From NCBI GenBank assembly GCA_964019415.1, contig OZ025870.1, forward strand, positions 2,845,908 to 2,909,907: a DNA stretch of 64,000 nt. The letters are read 5' to 3'. Positions 23,801 to 33,873 of the stretch are shown here, in pieces. Source of the DNA: Ianthella basta. Taxonomy: Eukaryota > Porifera > Demospongiae > Verongiida > Ianthellidae. Within the stretch, counting starts at the first letter, position 1. Each line of letters opens with the position of its first letter. The translations under genes and the position numbers were made by a program. The notes under the pieces were generated by a model, which had not been told where the DNA came from, made no database searches, and was given only the letters and a program-made list of their open reading frames with translations.

Positions 23801-25327
23801 AGAAGTTTGTCAACTGAAAATGAAGAGACACAGTCTTAACACTGTGGTAGGAAGAGGTACAGGAAAAGATTCAATGTACTCAACTTTATACTGCACTTTG
23901 TATATATATATATATAGATAGATAGATATAATTATTATAGTACTCTTCCACATTTTACACACCTTCCAATGGAAGAGGCATTCAGTTTTGGCTGAAGTTG
24001 TGAATGGACAGTACAGTTGTCAGGATGGTTGCAGGACCCATTCTTGCCACTGTACAGGGGTATGTCAACTAAACGACAAGGATATAGAGAGAGCATGTGA
24101 ATGAAGACACTGGGGTATATGTATACAGGCAGTATGTGAGGAACATGGGAGTTGAGGCAATACGGAAGGAAAGTAGAGAATGGAGGGAGGAAAGAAGGTG
24201 GGATCGAGGGTTGGATGAAGGAGTGAGAAAGAAAGGCAAAAGTGTATAGATAGAGGTATAGGGATGGAGAGAGAGGGGGAGCCCATAGGAGGAAGGCTTA
24301 TAGAGAAAGAAAGCTTCAGCCAGTGCCATTAGTGCCCATGCATGCAGTCTCAAGCCATGTGATTATATAGTCAGGAGTAAACTGCCATATAAAAGCAAAT
24401 CTTAACTGTGGGCCTGTACTATATGAAAAGATAATGTTTTCTTACCATGTAACCAATCTAGCAGCTAATAATGCAAGTATATTGTGTTCAAAGTAATAAT
24501 TTATTACAATCAACACGATCATTACTTTTTCAGTCACTGTGACATGGGATCACAGCCTCTCCATATATAAAATTGAACTAGAAATAATAAAACTTTTCGA
24601 CAAGAAACCCAAGGATGTAGGGATGGCACAATAAGTACAGAAACAAGTAAAGGCTGTTACGCAGTGGAGCATTAACCATGGTCCCTACATGCAAGAATGT
24701 CTCACCTTATGGTCCTTGAATATAGGGACAATGGTTAATGCTCCACTGTGTAACAGCCTTTACTTGTTTCTGTACTATTTGTGCCATCTCTACATCCTTG
24801 CTATTTTTGTAGAAAAGTTTTATTATTTTTAGTTTCTGTACTTTTATTGATGTGCAAGCTGCACATGCTAAGTGCCACTAGAGGACATCCATGCAGGTTA
24901 CAGTATAGGACCTCATTTCTGTAATCCTGGAGCTCGAGGTGTCAGCTATCTTCTAGCTTCCACCACCAACCCACCTAAGGGCTTAGAAACCGTGACCGGA
25001 AGTTATACTAATTAAAAATGGCGAGATACACATGTCCACAGTTGACCTTTTGAAACGATGTGCAAGTTAACTTCAGCCTAAGCCCTTGTCTTGTATACAC
25101 CTCAAACAGCCTACTGATGGTGTTGGCTGGCTTTTGGACAGAAATGTAAGGAACAGTAGGCGAAAGACTGCTGTTCCTAAATGACATCATATAATACAGT
25201 TTGGTTACTTTACAGTAGTTTCGTCTTTGAATTAGTTTGATAGCTAATTCTGTTCATCAGTTACAGCTGGCAAAGAAGAATATGAAGAAGAAGAGGAAGA
25301 AGAAGAAAGAAGAAGAAGAAAGAAGAA

Positions 25328-25359
<32 letters not shown>

Positions 25360-28300
25360 GGAGGAGGAGGAGGAAGAGGAGGAGGAAGAAAATGAATTTT
25401 TCGAGTGTCATTTTCTCGCTGACAGACCATGTTCGCTTGCCTTCCAGGTCAGTTTAGTGTATGAATATTTCGTATTTAGCCCTATGAAGCCTAGTTTTGG
25501 CAGTTTCGACGCTTTTCGCGATTTCTTCCCTATGCCAATGTATTGTGAATTTGAAACACCCTGTACCATCCCTACATAGAGAGTAGTATCATACTCTCTG
25601 ATAATTCTGTTCAAGACACTTTTGACATTATTGCTGGGAATAGTGGAGCTAGTGTCAATGCCATAGTGGTAGCATCAGTGTTATCTATCAATGGAGAGGA
25701 TCTTCCACAGTCATATAATTCTACTTCAAAGATCACTTTATTCAGTACACTCTATTCCTTCCTCCATCCCCACACAGCTTTATTTCCTCCCTTTCTCTAT
25801 TTATACAACTCACTTGTATGAAGGCCCAGTGATAGGTGGACATCATGAGTGGAAGCATCAAATCCCCATTCATCATTCTGCTCCACCATCACATGAAGTA
25901 GTGGAGGGTCTGCTTTGTTGGAAGCTATGTTATTCTCAGCATAACCATATGGGGCCACTGCCATGGTCTGAATGCCATAATACTGAGCAGACAAGTGTGG
26001 GGATAGGATGAAGAGTGAAAATGCAGCTGCAGGCTTGCACGTGCATATAAGCACTATGCATGCAACGACATGGCATGCATGAAACCAGTACACCTGGACT
26101 CGGTAAGTTACCTATACTTTATCCAGGAGCTATTAAATTTTGTACTAGATACTTGCTGCCAAACAGTCAGGTATAATGCATGGTGCACTATGGACAGCAC
26201 AGCTAGGGGTCAGCTAGGTGGCCAGTCTTTGCTATGCCTACCATTAACAATTGTACTGAGTGGAAATCTAAGTCCTTAGGCAGAAAATTCATATTCCACA
26301 TTCATTACATCTACAGTATTTTGGTTCATTCCTTCCTTCCTATAGCTACTATAAAATATTGAATTTTCATACTTTCTATATCTTCTATATCTAGTAAACA
26401 TAACACATGTCAATATATTTTGGGGAACAGCTCTAGCCAATCACAAGGAGCGACTGATGTTAAAGTCAATCAAAAGTTTTGACCCCAATCCAGGGGTCTT
26501 TATCAGCGATGAATGAAACATAAACAAAGCAGGACAGCTTGAATGTGACAGGGCTAAAGGCGCCGGTGGGATTAAAGGGAGGGGCGGAAAATGAGACAAT
26601 GTGTGGGCGGTCAGTTAACAACATTTAGGGTGATAAATGTAATTATTAAATGCGGCCCAAGAGGTGTCTGCAAGATTTAGAGCATGAGGCTCGAGAGCAC
26701 AAAGCGCCTGAGTGCTGAGTGGTCTAAATCTTTGCAGACACCGATTGGGTAGCATTTAAGTAATATAGATCCAAAACTGTTCTCTAATCCAATCAAAATC
26801 GTTTCCCCTATCTTCTCTTGACGATGCCCGCGTCATTGGCAACCGACGACAATGCGGGCGCCCAGTAGAAGAGCTCACCTGCACCTGTAGACCTTCTCGT
26901 TACACTCCTTCGTCATCTGTCCACAATACTAGTTTGTAGGGAGGCCATTCGACAAGAAATGAAGGAATAGTTCCCAGCGACAAGGGCGTATTACAGCAGA
27001 TGCAAAATGGCTGTGATGATGTCATAAAAAGTTCACACACACTCTGCCCGCGGCATACATGTATAAGATATATTATCATGTGCACTTTGCCTGCCAAGTA
27101 CATTTACGAGATTTAGAATTATACGCGTGAAGCAATGGGAATGCTTCTCAGATATTTAGAATCATCATTTAGACACCCATTACCATTTCAATGGGATCTA
27201 TTAATTCTATTATTATAAACGTAATGCACATTTTGGTTGTCAGGGATATGCTCCTTCAATTCTGGATGAAACATCACGAAAGGTGATAGGATTTTGAAAA
27301 GGCATAGCGAGAGTAACCTTGTCGAGCCAAAATTTGGTTTAACGTCGTTCCGTCCAAGATCTAGCCACTTTTACGGTCGCCGCCTTATCTAAGAGATAGG
27401 GGAAAGACTGTGTTTCGTTGTTCACAAACTCCTGCTTCAATTTTCACCAATCTTCGCCAAACCCAAACGTCAAAGAGTATATCATGGCAATACGGGGGGG
27501 GGTGACCTAAGGAGGTTAGCGCCTTTGCCATTGGACTCCTTTAGACAAAATGGAATAACAAAATAAATTCTTTACGTACTTACAGGGTTTTATGAAGCGA
27601 GTATGCAGAATGCTCCCAATTAAATGGACGCTTCTGATTTGGATAAACAAATTTCAAATGATATGCCGGGAACCCACCCAAAGGGTGGGCATTCAGTTAG
27701 TAATAAAAATAGAAGCAAGACTTGTGGAATGGGGACAGTGGGGGAGATTGGAGGGAGGGGAACCTGTCCAAAAGTGAGTCAGTCTGCTGATTGGGGACAA
27801 AAAATAGTGGATTGTACATTAATCCCTCCCTGCCTTTAGCTCTGTTACATTTAAGCCACCCTGCCTGACCACTGAATATACAGTTCATCTCCCACGTATT
27901 GTGTCCAAATCCTTTGGAGAATTGATTTTCTCGGATATACAGATGTCAGTTGATCATGAACAGTGTGTTATATAGTTGCATATTGTACAAAGTGACTGCT
28001 TAACTAATGAAAAGTATAATTATATGAGAGGGCATTTGTAGTAATAGCATGCTCAATAGCATGACACTGTGTGCACTTCAGTTTTGGGCAGGGTTAAAAC
28101 ATCGAATGTAATTGGAGTCCTCGATCAGTTGTAAGTTGTTGAATATCATGCTGACCCTATGCCTACAACATGATTAGGGTTTATTCAGCATGATAATGGC
28201 TCGGGAATGGGCATTCACCCCCGGCTATAATTATCAAATCTCTTCCGAATTTGTCAAGAACAATGTATTATAATTATTGATACATTTGGAACCTCAGCTT

Positions 28301-29207
28301 GTTCTAAATTGAAATGTTTCTGATACAGCGCTGCTTCATGTTCTCATCCAGCCTTTTCTTTTCTAACCATGTTGTTGTAATGGAAACTTGCACCGTTGAA
28401 AAGCATATTTTACCCAACAAATGCCCCCCATTCTTGCTTGTTAAGGAATAGTGACATTTTGCAGAATAAGTGTTCCTCAATGACCGTGAAACATTGAGTG
28501 TATAGTATCTTGCATCATAAGTGCCCAGCATAGAGAAAATTACGAGCCATTTGTCAAGGCACAGTAGTGCAAAATACAAAATTGCTGAAAAGGGGACATG
28601 CATGCATTCCGCACTGTACCCTCGACTCTTAAATTCTCTCTCTCCTTTCACTTCACTCCCTACTCTCCTCCTCACAGTATCAGCAATCCTTTGTATCAGA
28701 TGATAGAGATCGTCCATGGAATAAACCATCATAGTGTCCTTGCTATCAAAGTCCAGAAAGAGCGAGTTGATTGCAACTTTGTTACTCTCAAAAAACCTGA
28801 CCATTGCAGCTCTACTTGTTCCGTAGTACCACACCTAGAATGTGTAATTCAGAATTTCCATGCATGCACAGTAATTCACAAATTAGGCATTTATTCATGA
28901 GTAAACATTCAATTCACAGAAATACATTCACTTTAGCTGTATGTACTATGCATATGATAAAGCACGTATTTGAAGACACAGACCTGTAAGTAATTCTCAC
29001 ATTGTCTTGCTGCATGGGCACACACTATATACACACACATATGTATGCACACGCATACCTGAGTTGTGACCAGGCAGACTGCCATGATTTGAAAGGACAG
29101 GGTGAAGGGATAGCGGGTTAAGCACTTTCCTTTATTTTTGAATCTCCACTTCTGAAAAGGACTCATAAAATGGAACTTAAGGTTGCGACGAACTTTGATC
29201 TCCCGAT
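18655..29207 (-). CDS. mucolipin-like (TRPML) cation channel, copy C, nearly complete
   Basis: Minus-strand exons: 29059-29207 (basic N-terminal segment leading into TM1, with FMSPFQKW resembling the mucolipin FMSPCDKF), 28676-28834, 25814-25982, 23963-24068, 23748-23841 and 22523-22625 (luminal), 22245-22357 (TM2), 21751-21903 (TM3), 21511-21621 (TM4), 20903-21025 (TM5, GPYHPK), 20477-20680 (pore LFTLLNGDDM plus TM6), 20156-20285, 18971-19033 (acidic) and 18655-18728 (Ser/Thr-rich). All are GT-AG, phases join at every border, and several exon lengths equal those of copies A/B (123, 111, 113, 103, 106 bp). The start-codon exon (ending in phase 1) and the last exon with the stop were not found. 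Expected role: endolysosomal non-selective cation channel regulated by phosphoinositides. The sequence is clearly diverged from A/B, so this is an older paralogue. Confidence 0.85.
19189..19216 (-). ncRNA. hammerhead-like ribozyme core
   Basis: Read on the minus strand this is CTGATGA, then AGGCC-TACGT-GGCC, then GAAACGT: an intact CUGAUGA and GAAA core joined by a perfect GGCC/GGCC stem II. It is preceded by GTACAG. A second, inverted copy lies at 19638-19668. The layout is typical of hammerheads in Penelope-like retroelements. Stem III and the cleavage triplet cannot be assigned with confidence, and it overlaps intron sequence of mucolipin copy C. Confidence 0.5.
19237..19609. mobile_element. 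~373-bp dispersed repeat, copy 2, inserted in a hammerhead hairpin
   Basis: This is a near-identical copy of 17145-17529. It is flanked by a perfect 26-bp direct repeat (19211-19236 and 19610-19635) made from the palindromic CAGCTGTACATAAAC stretch between two hammerhead cores. If the 26 bp is a target duplication, the element inserted into the older hairpin. Such a long duplication suggests LINE-type mobilisation of a short element, but it has no obvious polymerase III boxes or poly-A tail. Confidence 0.65.
19638..19668 (+). ncRNA. hammerhead-like ribozyme core, inverted partner
   Basis: + strand: GTACAG, CTGACGA, AGGTGTGCGTGGCC, GAAACGTCC. The core differs from CUGAUGA by one base, and stem II is partly mismatched. 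It pairs with the minus-strand core at 19189-19216, so the pair originally formed one inverted structure with the tacataaactgtttatgta palindrome at its centre. Confidence 0.4.
20807..20888. repeat. (CA)n microsatellite
   Basis: About 80 bp of uninterrupted CA dinucleotides, beginning after CGCACGCA. It lies in the intron between the TM5 and pore exons of mucolipin copy C. Copies A and B have only a short degenerate CA stretch at the same intron position, so this is a locus-specific expansion. Confidence 0.95.
21320..21417. mobile_element. 98-bp MITE with TAGTCT ends (relative of the RecQ-carrying elements)
   Basis: The ends are TAGTCTAG...CTAGACTA. Just inside them is a perfect 12-bp stem, GCTAGCCCCACT / AGTGGGGCTAGC. 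This is the same two-layer architecture as each terminal repeat of the elements at 39533, 47252 and 63028, so it looks like a solo terminal unit. Flanking 9-mers (tgcatgcac / ctcttgcac) match at only 6 of 9 positions, consistent with an older insertion. It sits in a mucolipin copy C intron. Confidence 0.65.
24578..24837. mobile_element. foldback element with ~110-bp arms
   Basis: The left arm (24578 to about 24690) and right arm (about 24720-24837) are inverted copies with small indels, for example ttactgtttc-type cores and ctgttac(g/a)cagtggagc. The outer ends carry aataataaaacttttc. No coding capacity. It is in an intron of mucolipin copy C. Confidence 0.75.
25275..25394. repeat. GAA/GAG polypurine microsatellite
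   Basis: About 120 bp of GAAGAA units grading into GAGGAG units on the + strand, continuing to ggaagaaaat. It is a simple-sequence tract in a mucolipin copy C intron. Confidence 0.9.
26476..26507 (-). ncRNA. decayed hammerhead-like core
   Basis: Minus strand: CTGATAA, then a perfect stem II GACCCC-TGGAT-TGGGGTC, then AAAAC. The stem is conserved, but both core blocks have a G-to-A change relative to CUGAUGA and GAAA, which would inactivate it. It is probably the remnant of a Penelope-like or retrozyme insertion; a foldback element follows at 26646. Confidence 0.4.
26646..26759. mobile_element. foldback/MITE hairpin
   Basis: Inverted arms of about 35 bp (26646-26680 and 26724-26759, tips TTAAATGC/GCATTTAA) surround a 43-bp loop. 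The arms contain GGTGTCTGCAA(A)GATTTAG. Non-coding, in a copy C intron. Confidence 0.7.
26760..28670. other. copy C intron, no feature recognised
   Basis: This long intron lies between mucolipin exons 28676-28834 and 25814-25982. I see no exon supported by splice sites and no large repeat, apart from a short G-run near 27495. Some GC-richer stretches (26.56-26.9 kb, 27.3-27.5 kb) may be further repeat debris. Confidence 0.4.
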
Positions 29208-29253
29208 CTGTAAGTCTGAAATGTTATACAAGACACAGAAACACACAATGAAC

Positions 29254-29410
29254 TAGGGCAGATCAAGAAACTGTTATGACTGGTTTCCAACACATAAAGG
29301 TATAGCTATAAGGAAGCATAGACATTATAAGACTGATACATGCAAATACTAGCCAGAGGTGATCTGACCAGTTTCTGGAAACCTTGGAAACACCCCTGGA
29401 TCCACCCTTG
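29254..29410. mobile_element. AGGGCAGATC MITE, copy 1
   Basis: About 157 bp, closely matching 40287-40443, with short inverted ends of the type (C)TAGGGCAGATC.../...GATCTGCCCTT; here the right end is mutated to ggatccaccctt. The interior includes ggtttccaac and cagtttctggaaacc. Non-coding. Confidence 0.75.
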
Positions 29411-29714
29411 ATGAATTATTAGAGTACTGTAATAGTTCTTTCTGAAGTAAAGATAGAACATCTGGCTCAGATCAAATTTTGAATTGCAGTACAGAGAAAA
29501 ATGACAACAGAGGTAACCCATTGCAACAGATTGGTGAAGCAAAAGTATGCAGAAGCTGTGACAGTAGGAGGAGCTGCTGCATGCCTAATTATTGCCAAGC
29601 GGCAAGCATAAGTGAGCGAAGCAAGGCCATTGATTGCTGTCAATTTGAGCTTCGGTGGTATATAATATATCTGATGTATGTATTGCACAACACATGACTG
29701 CGCATATGACTCCG

Positions 29715-30400
29715 TCACATGACAGCTCGTCTTTCAAGGGGTTCTGCGCCTTCGGACCGCTCGATTTTGCCAACATGCTCCCGCAAAAGAGGGGCACATA
29801 AGAAGAGCAGATGGAAATGGTAATGTTGCATCTGCATCCAGCACACCGATGGGCCACGCTGGAAGATATGGTGCATGCAATATGGTATGGACACTGAGAT
29901 TGCAGGGCAAAGACACACACATAGACTTGAAGCAAATGAGGCAGAGTGGAGCAAGGCTACTGGCTTCGATCGGTGACGGACGAGCAGGGGCGGGCCAGGC
30001 TTGATCTTATAGGCAGTACCAAACACTTGGCTACAAAGACAGCAGAATAGCGCTTAGTCAGGCTTGCACAGCTGGCAAGAAGCTGGGCACTGCACAATGC
30101 TAGGGAACCAGACTCTCTCAGTCAGGCCAAGCGACGGGCATCTGAAATAGTGGAGATACACCTGGCAAGACTGGAGCACCTGCGCAGTGACCAGGCTCTG
30201 TGCCTTTATTCTGAGACAGAGGAGCAGGGTAATGAAAGGCTGGAACACCTCAATAGCAATCAAGTTTGCACCTTGCCTCTGCACATTAACTTATGTATTA
30301 TAGAGCATGCATCAGAAACACACTTTATTGATTACACGCAAAACCATGAAATCCCTCCATTGATTGTTGTCAGTATTATCTTCATCAGGATGGGATGGGC
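29715..30400 (+). pseudogene. decayed mobile-element coding remnant with basic R-A-S-E-type repeats
   Basis: The + strand frame around 30054-30290 reads as a basic/acidic repeat-like protein ('SQAKRRASEIVEIHLARLEH' style), interrupted upstream by several stops. The style recalls the N-terminal repeats in some invertebrate Helitron or other mobile-element ORFs, but that resemblance is weak. It lies directly upstream of the LINE and may be an older element into which the LINE inserted. Confidence 0.3.
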
Positions 30401-30459
30401 TTGATTCTTGAACGATGTTCGTGTACATCCTCCAGAACCTTGTTCATGGCTGCGCAACC

Positions 30460-30501
30460 CTCCTACTGCGTTGTGGTGATGTTGAAAGGAATCCAGGACC
30501 A
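30460..30501 (+). other. 2A-like translational recoding (ribosome-skipping) motif at the LINE N-terminus
   Basis: The frame from 30415 reads LLLRCGDVERNPGP at residues 16-29, which contains the whole D-(V/I)-E-x-N-P-G-P signature with the upstream Gly. 2A peptides make the ribosome skip the final Gly-Pro bond. They are known from several APE-type non-LTR retrotransposons of animals and trypanosomes, where they sit at the N-terminus ahead of the endonuclease, as here. Skipping would release a ~28-residue leader and start the endonuclease-RT polyprotein with Pro. Confidence 0.85.
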
Positions 30502-30540
30502 GCTGCTCCAGGCGAAAAATGTGAGAAAAAGAACAAGATG

Positions 30541-31238
30541 CTACAAATAGTGCACCTGAACGCCCGGAGACTCATTTGTCATTTTGACGACATCGCCTGT
30601 TTAGTGTCCTCTGTCCACCCTGACATTCTGGCTGTTTCAGAAACCTGGCTCGACTTATCTGTTGGTGATGGTGAAGTGCATATTCCTGGCTACTGTTTGC
30701 TTCGTTGTGATTATTCTTGTTGTGGTGGTGGTGTAGCTATAAACTTTGCTGTGCACCTGAGTTGCTGTATTCTCTCTCATGGCCCTTCTTCTTCTGGTGT
30801 TGAGTACTTATGGGTTTCTATAGATTCCAGGCTCTTCTCCTCCTCTCTTGTCCTTGGTACTGTAGCTTCTATTGTCCTCCAAGCTTACCTACCCAGTCAG
30901 TGCAGGATGTGTGTGATAGTATCAAAAGAATGATGACTACCAAGAGAAATGTCATTGCTTGTGGAGACTTTAATGTTGACATGACTGCTTTGCACAAACC
31001 TCATTCCAAGCTTCTGTTCAACTTTCTAACATCACACTCCCTCCAACAACCAATAAACTCGCCAACACACTTCTCTGCTACTTCTCACTCCATCTTGAAT
31101 CTCTTCATTGTCACTTCTGATGTCCCAATATCAAAATCTGCGGTTCTTGACTTGGCTATCTCTGACCATCTTCCTATCCAGCTAGACATTAACTGCAACA
31201 TTCCCAAGCCCCCTTCTCACGTAGTCACCCGTATATAG
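30541..31238 (+). pseudogene. LINE endonuclease domain (APE-like), frameshifted
   Basis: The first half lies in the frame of 30415-30933 (VHLNARRL; SETWLDL; GGGVAI), the second in the frame of 30810-31238 (ACGDFNVDM; DLAISDHLPI). These are the characteristic blocks of exonuclease-endonuclease-phosphatase domains in LINEs, with the catalytic Asp-x-Asn and the terminal Ser-Asp-His. The change of frame near 30862 fits a single-base deletion. Confidence 0.8.
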
Positions 31239-31442
31239 GTCTTTCAAGAACTTCTCCAAAGAAAGCTTTGAGGAGGATCTCTCTGTAGTGCCGTGGTGTA
31301 TACTAGATATATTTGATCACCCAAATGACAAGGTTGAAGTATTCAATACACTATTGCTAGATGTCTTGAACCAGCATGTACCATTGAAGACTGTCCGTAT
31401 AAAGATGAAGCCTGCTGGATCACCACAAGTATTAGAAAGGAG

Positions 31443-32783
31443 ATGGATGTGCGCAACAAATTATTCAAAGTTTTCAAGAAAAATAGGCTAACGGAGTCAT
31501 GGGAGGCATTCAAGATTCAGAGGAATAGGGTAACATTGCTTCAACGTAAGGTCAAGAAACAGTATTTCCATCATTTACTCAAGAATAACGTTCATCCTTC
31601 GACCTTATGGAACACTTTGAAAGCTGCCGGTGCTACTCCTCCTTCGCAAGAATACTGGTCCTCCTTCAACATGAGCTTACCTTCTATAGCTGACTCTTTG
31701 AACACCCACTTTGTATCTGTGTCTTCTGTAAGTCCGCCCTCTCTGCCTCCCTCTCCTGCCTCTGACCCTGTACCTCCTCCGCAACCTGCTCTCTCCCTCA
31801 CCTCCACTACTCCTGCTTGGTGTGAAGAAGCTCTTGGTTTCCTAAAAGTTAGATGTTCTTCAGGTCTTGACGGCATTCCTTCTATTGCCCTAATAGCTGG
31901 AGGATCTGTCATTTGTTATCCCCTCTCTTCCATCCTCAACTCTTCAATCTCTTCTTCTGTCTTCCCGGAATCTTGGAAATGTGCTTGGGTAAAACCCCTA
32001 CACAAAGGTGGTGACCATGCATCGCCCTCCAACTACCGGCCTATCTCGTTTCCTGTCTCCAGTAAACTCCTTGAGAAGTGTATTCAGCAACAGATATCTT
32101 CCCAGCTTGTCCAGAATGATCTTCTTTGCCCTATTCAATCCGGCTTCCGACCTTGTCACTCAACACAGATACTTCTGCTTCACTGCTTGGACACTTGGTA
32201 CAAGGCCCTAGATAGGAGACAGTTTGCTGGCATAGTCTTTCTGGATTTATCCAAAGCTTTTGATACAGTTAATCACAAGCTTCTCTTGGACAAGCTCTTC
32301 AAACTTGGCCTCTCTCCATCTGCCTTCTCTTGGTTCAAGTCCTACCTTTCTGATTGTTGTCAGGTCACCCGTGTTAGTGACTCCTTCTCATCTCTCGGTT
32401 TTCCTTTGTCTGGTGTTCCACAAGGCTCTGTGCGTGGTCCTTCTCTTTTCTCTGCTTTTATCAATGATCTTTCTTCCGTCTTACCAGCTGATTCTGTTGT
32501 CCTCTTTTCTGACGACACTGCTATCTATATCATTAGTAGCAATCTTGCTTCCCTGAACACTTCTCTCCAACAATGTGTGGATGCAGCCAACTTGTGGATG
32601 ACCAGAAATGGGTTCTGTCTGAATGCTAGCAAAACAAAATCAATGCTGATTCACTCCAGGAGACGAAAGCTGGAGACTGGTCTGAACATTCATGTAGATG
32701 GTGTGGCTGTCGAGCAGGTGCAGGTGCACAAGTACTTTGGTGTTGTCCTTAGCGATTCTCTTAAACTTGGAGTGATCATGTAG
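31443..32783 (+). pseudogene. LINE reverse transcriptase domain
   Basis: A single 446-codon frame carries the RT core: WVKPLHKGG and NYRPIS, LDLSKAFDTVNH (motif A), SGVPQGSV (motif B), LFSDDTAIY (motif C) and KTKSMLIHS. It ends early at HKYFGVVLSDS, and the thumb/C-terminal part continues in another frame (32786-33331). RT would copy the element RNA by target-primed reverse transcription. Confidence 0.85.
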
Positions 32784-33873
32784 ATATGGTCCGTGGAAAG
32801 GCGAAACGAAGCCTTAATCTTCTTCATAGACTCTCTTGGTTTCTCCCTCCCTCTCTCCTTCTCATCTATCTCAAATCTTATGTCCTTCCCCACTTCGATT
32901 ACTATGATGTTGTGTGGTCGAGCTGCACTCAAGAAAAATCACGTCCGCTGAAATCTCTTCTCAACTTTGGGTGTAAGACTGTTCTTCATAGGAAACATGA
33001 CTCTTCCTCCACTGCTGCTCTCAAAGAACTTGGACTGACAACTCTCACTTTGAGAAGAAAACTCCACACTGCTCAACTTGTGTTTCGACGCTTATCTTCC
33101 AAGGCTCCATCCTACTTATCACGTCTCTTCTCCTCACCTTCTACCTACCACAACACTTGCTCATCTACAACCCACCAACTCAATCTTCCAGCACTAAAGA
33201 CTTCATTAGGACAGAGGGCATTCAGTTTTGCTGGTGCCTCACTGTGGCGTAGTTTGCTCCCAAGTGTACGTTGCTCTGGTGACTACAGTCAGTTTTGTGA
33301 AGCATGCTTTGCTCTGTTTTCCAATACATGAATGAACACACACCTTATTATGCATGGTAATGTGAGCATGAAACGTACTCTAAACTATTTTTCTAATTAC
33401 AATATTTATTTATTCATTATTCTATTTTTGCATATAAACACGTTTTTCTTTTTGTATACATGTTTGTCTTGCTGGGTGCCTTTACAGTAGCCTCTGGCTA
33501 TTGGCTTTCCCAGATTAAATAAGATTTCTGATTCTGATCAGATTTCTGATTGTGTACTTGCATGGGTAATTAATGGTATCCAACTTCACGGCTCAAAAGG
33601 AAAGGTGGTAAGAGGTAGAAAATAAGCCACAACTTAAACTGGAAGACTGGACCAGCTACATTCTTACACTAATTTAGCGTTCAGCTATGTACTTAAGCTA
33701 TTTATCCCAACCACATTATTACTCACCTCCTATCATCTATAACAACGGCAGGCAAGCTGCATTGCTGCGGCTACCTTAAATTCAGGCTGAAGGTAGTAGA
33801 AGAGCAAGGTCAGTTTGCAACAAGACCAGTTTATGGCAATGTCAGGCGGCATGGTGGTGTCCATGCGGGTGAC

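Larger units (their letters stand above)
30400..33545 (+). mobile_element. APE-type non-LTR retrotransposon (CR1/L2-like LINE), 5' part uncertain, frameshifted
   Basis: In order on the + strand: a 2A-like motif (30460-30501); an apurinic endonuclease domain from about 30540 to 31200 (VHLNARR start, SETWLD, GDFNVDM, SDHLPI); a reverse transcriptase in 31443-32783 (LDLSKAFDTVNH, GVPQGS, catalytic LFSDDTAIY); and a C-terminal region in 32786-33331. The reading frame shifts at about 30.86, 31.24, 31.45 and 32.78 kb, so the copy is dead. The 3' end has AATAAGATTTCTGATTCTGATC followed by a second GATTTCTGATT, a short tail repeat like that of CR1/L2 LINEs. The catalytic box is FSDD where most relatives have F/YADD. 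It was probably inserted near, not within, the mucolipin array. Confidence 0.85.

Noticed and set aside
29715-30026. Cys-rich minus-strand frame as the missing first mucolipin exon
   Set aside because: It has no acceptor/donor of the needed phase and no resemblance to mucolipin N-termini. The + strand in this region looks like mobile-element debris.
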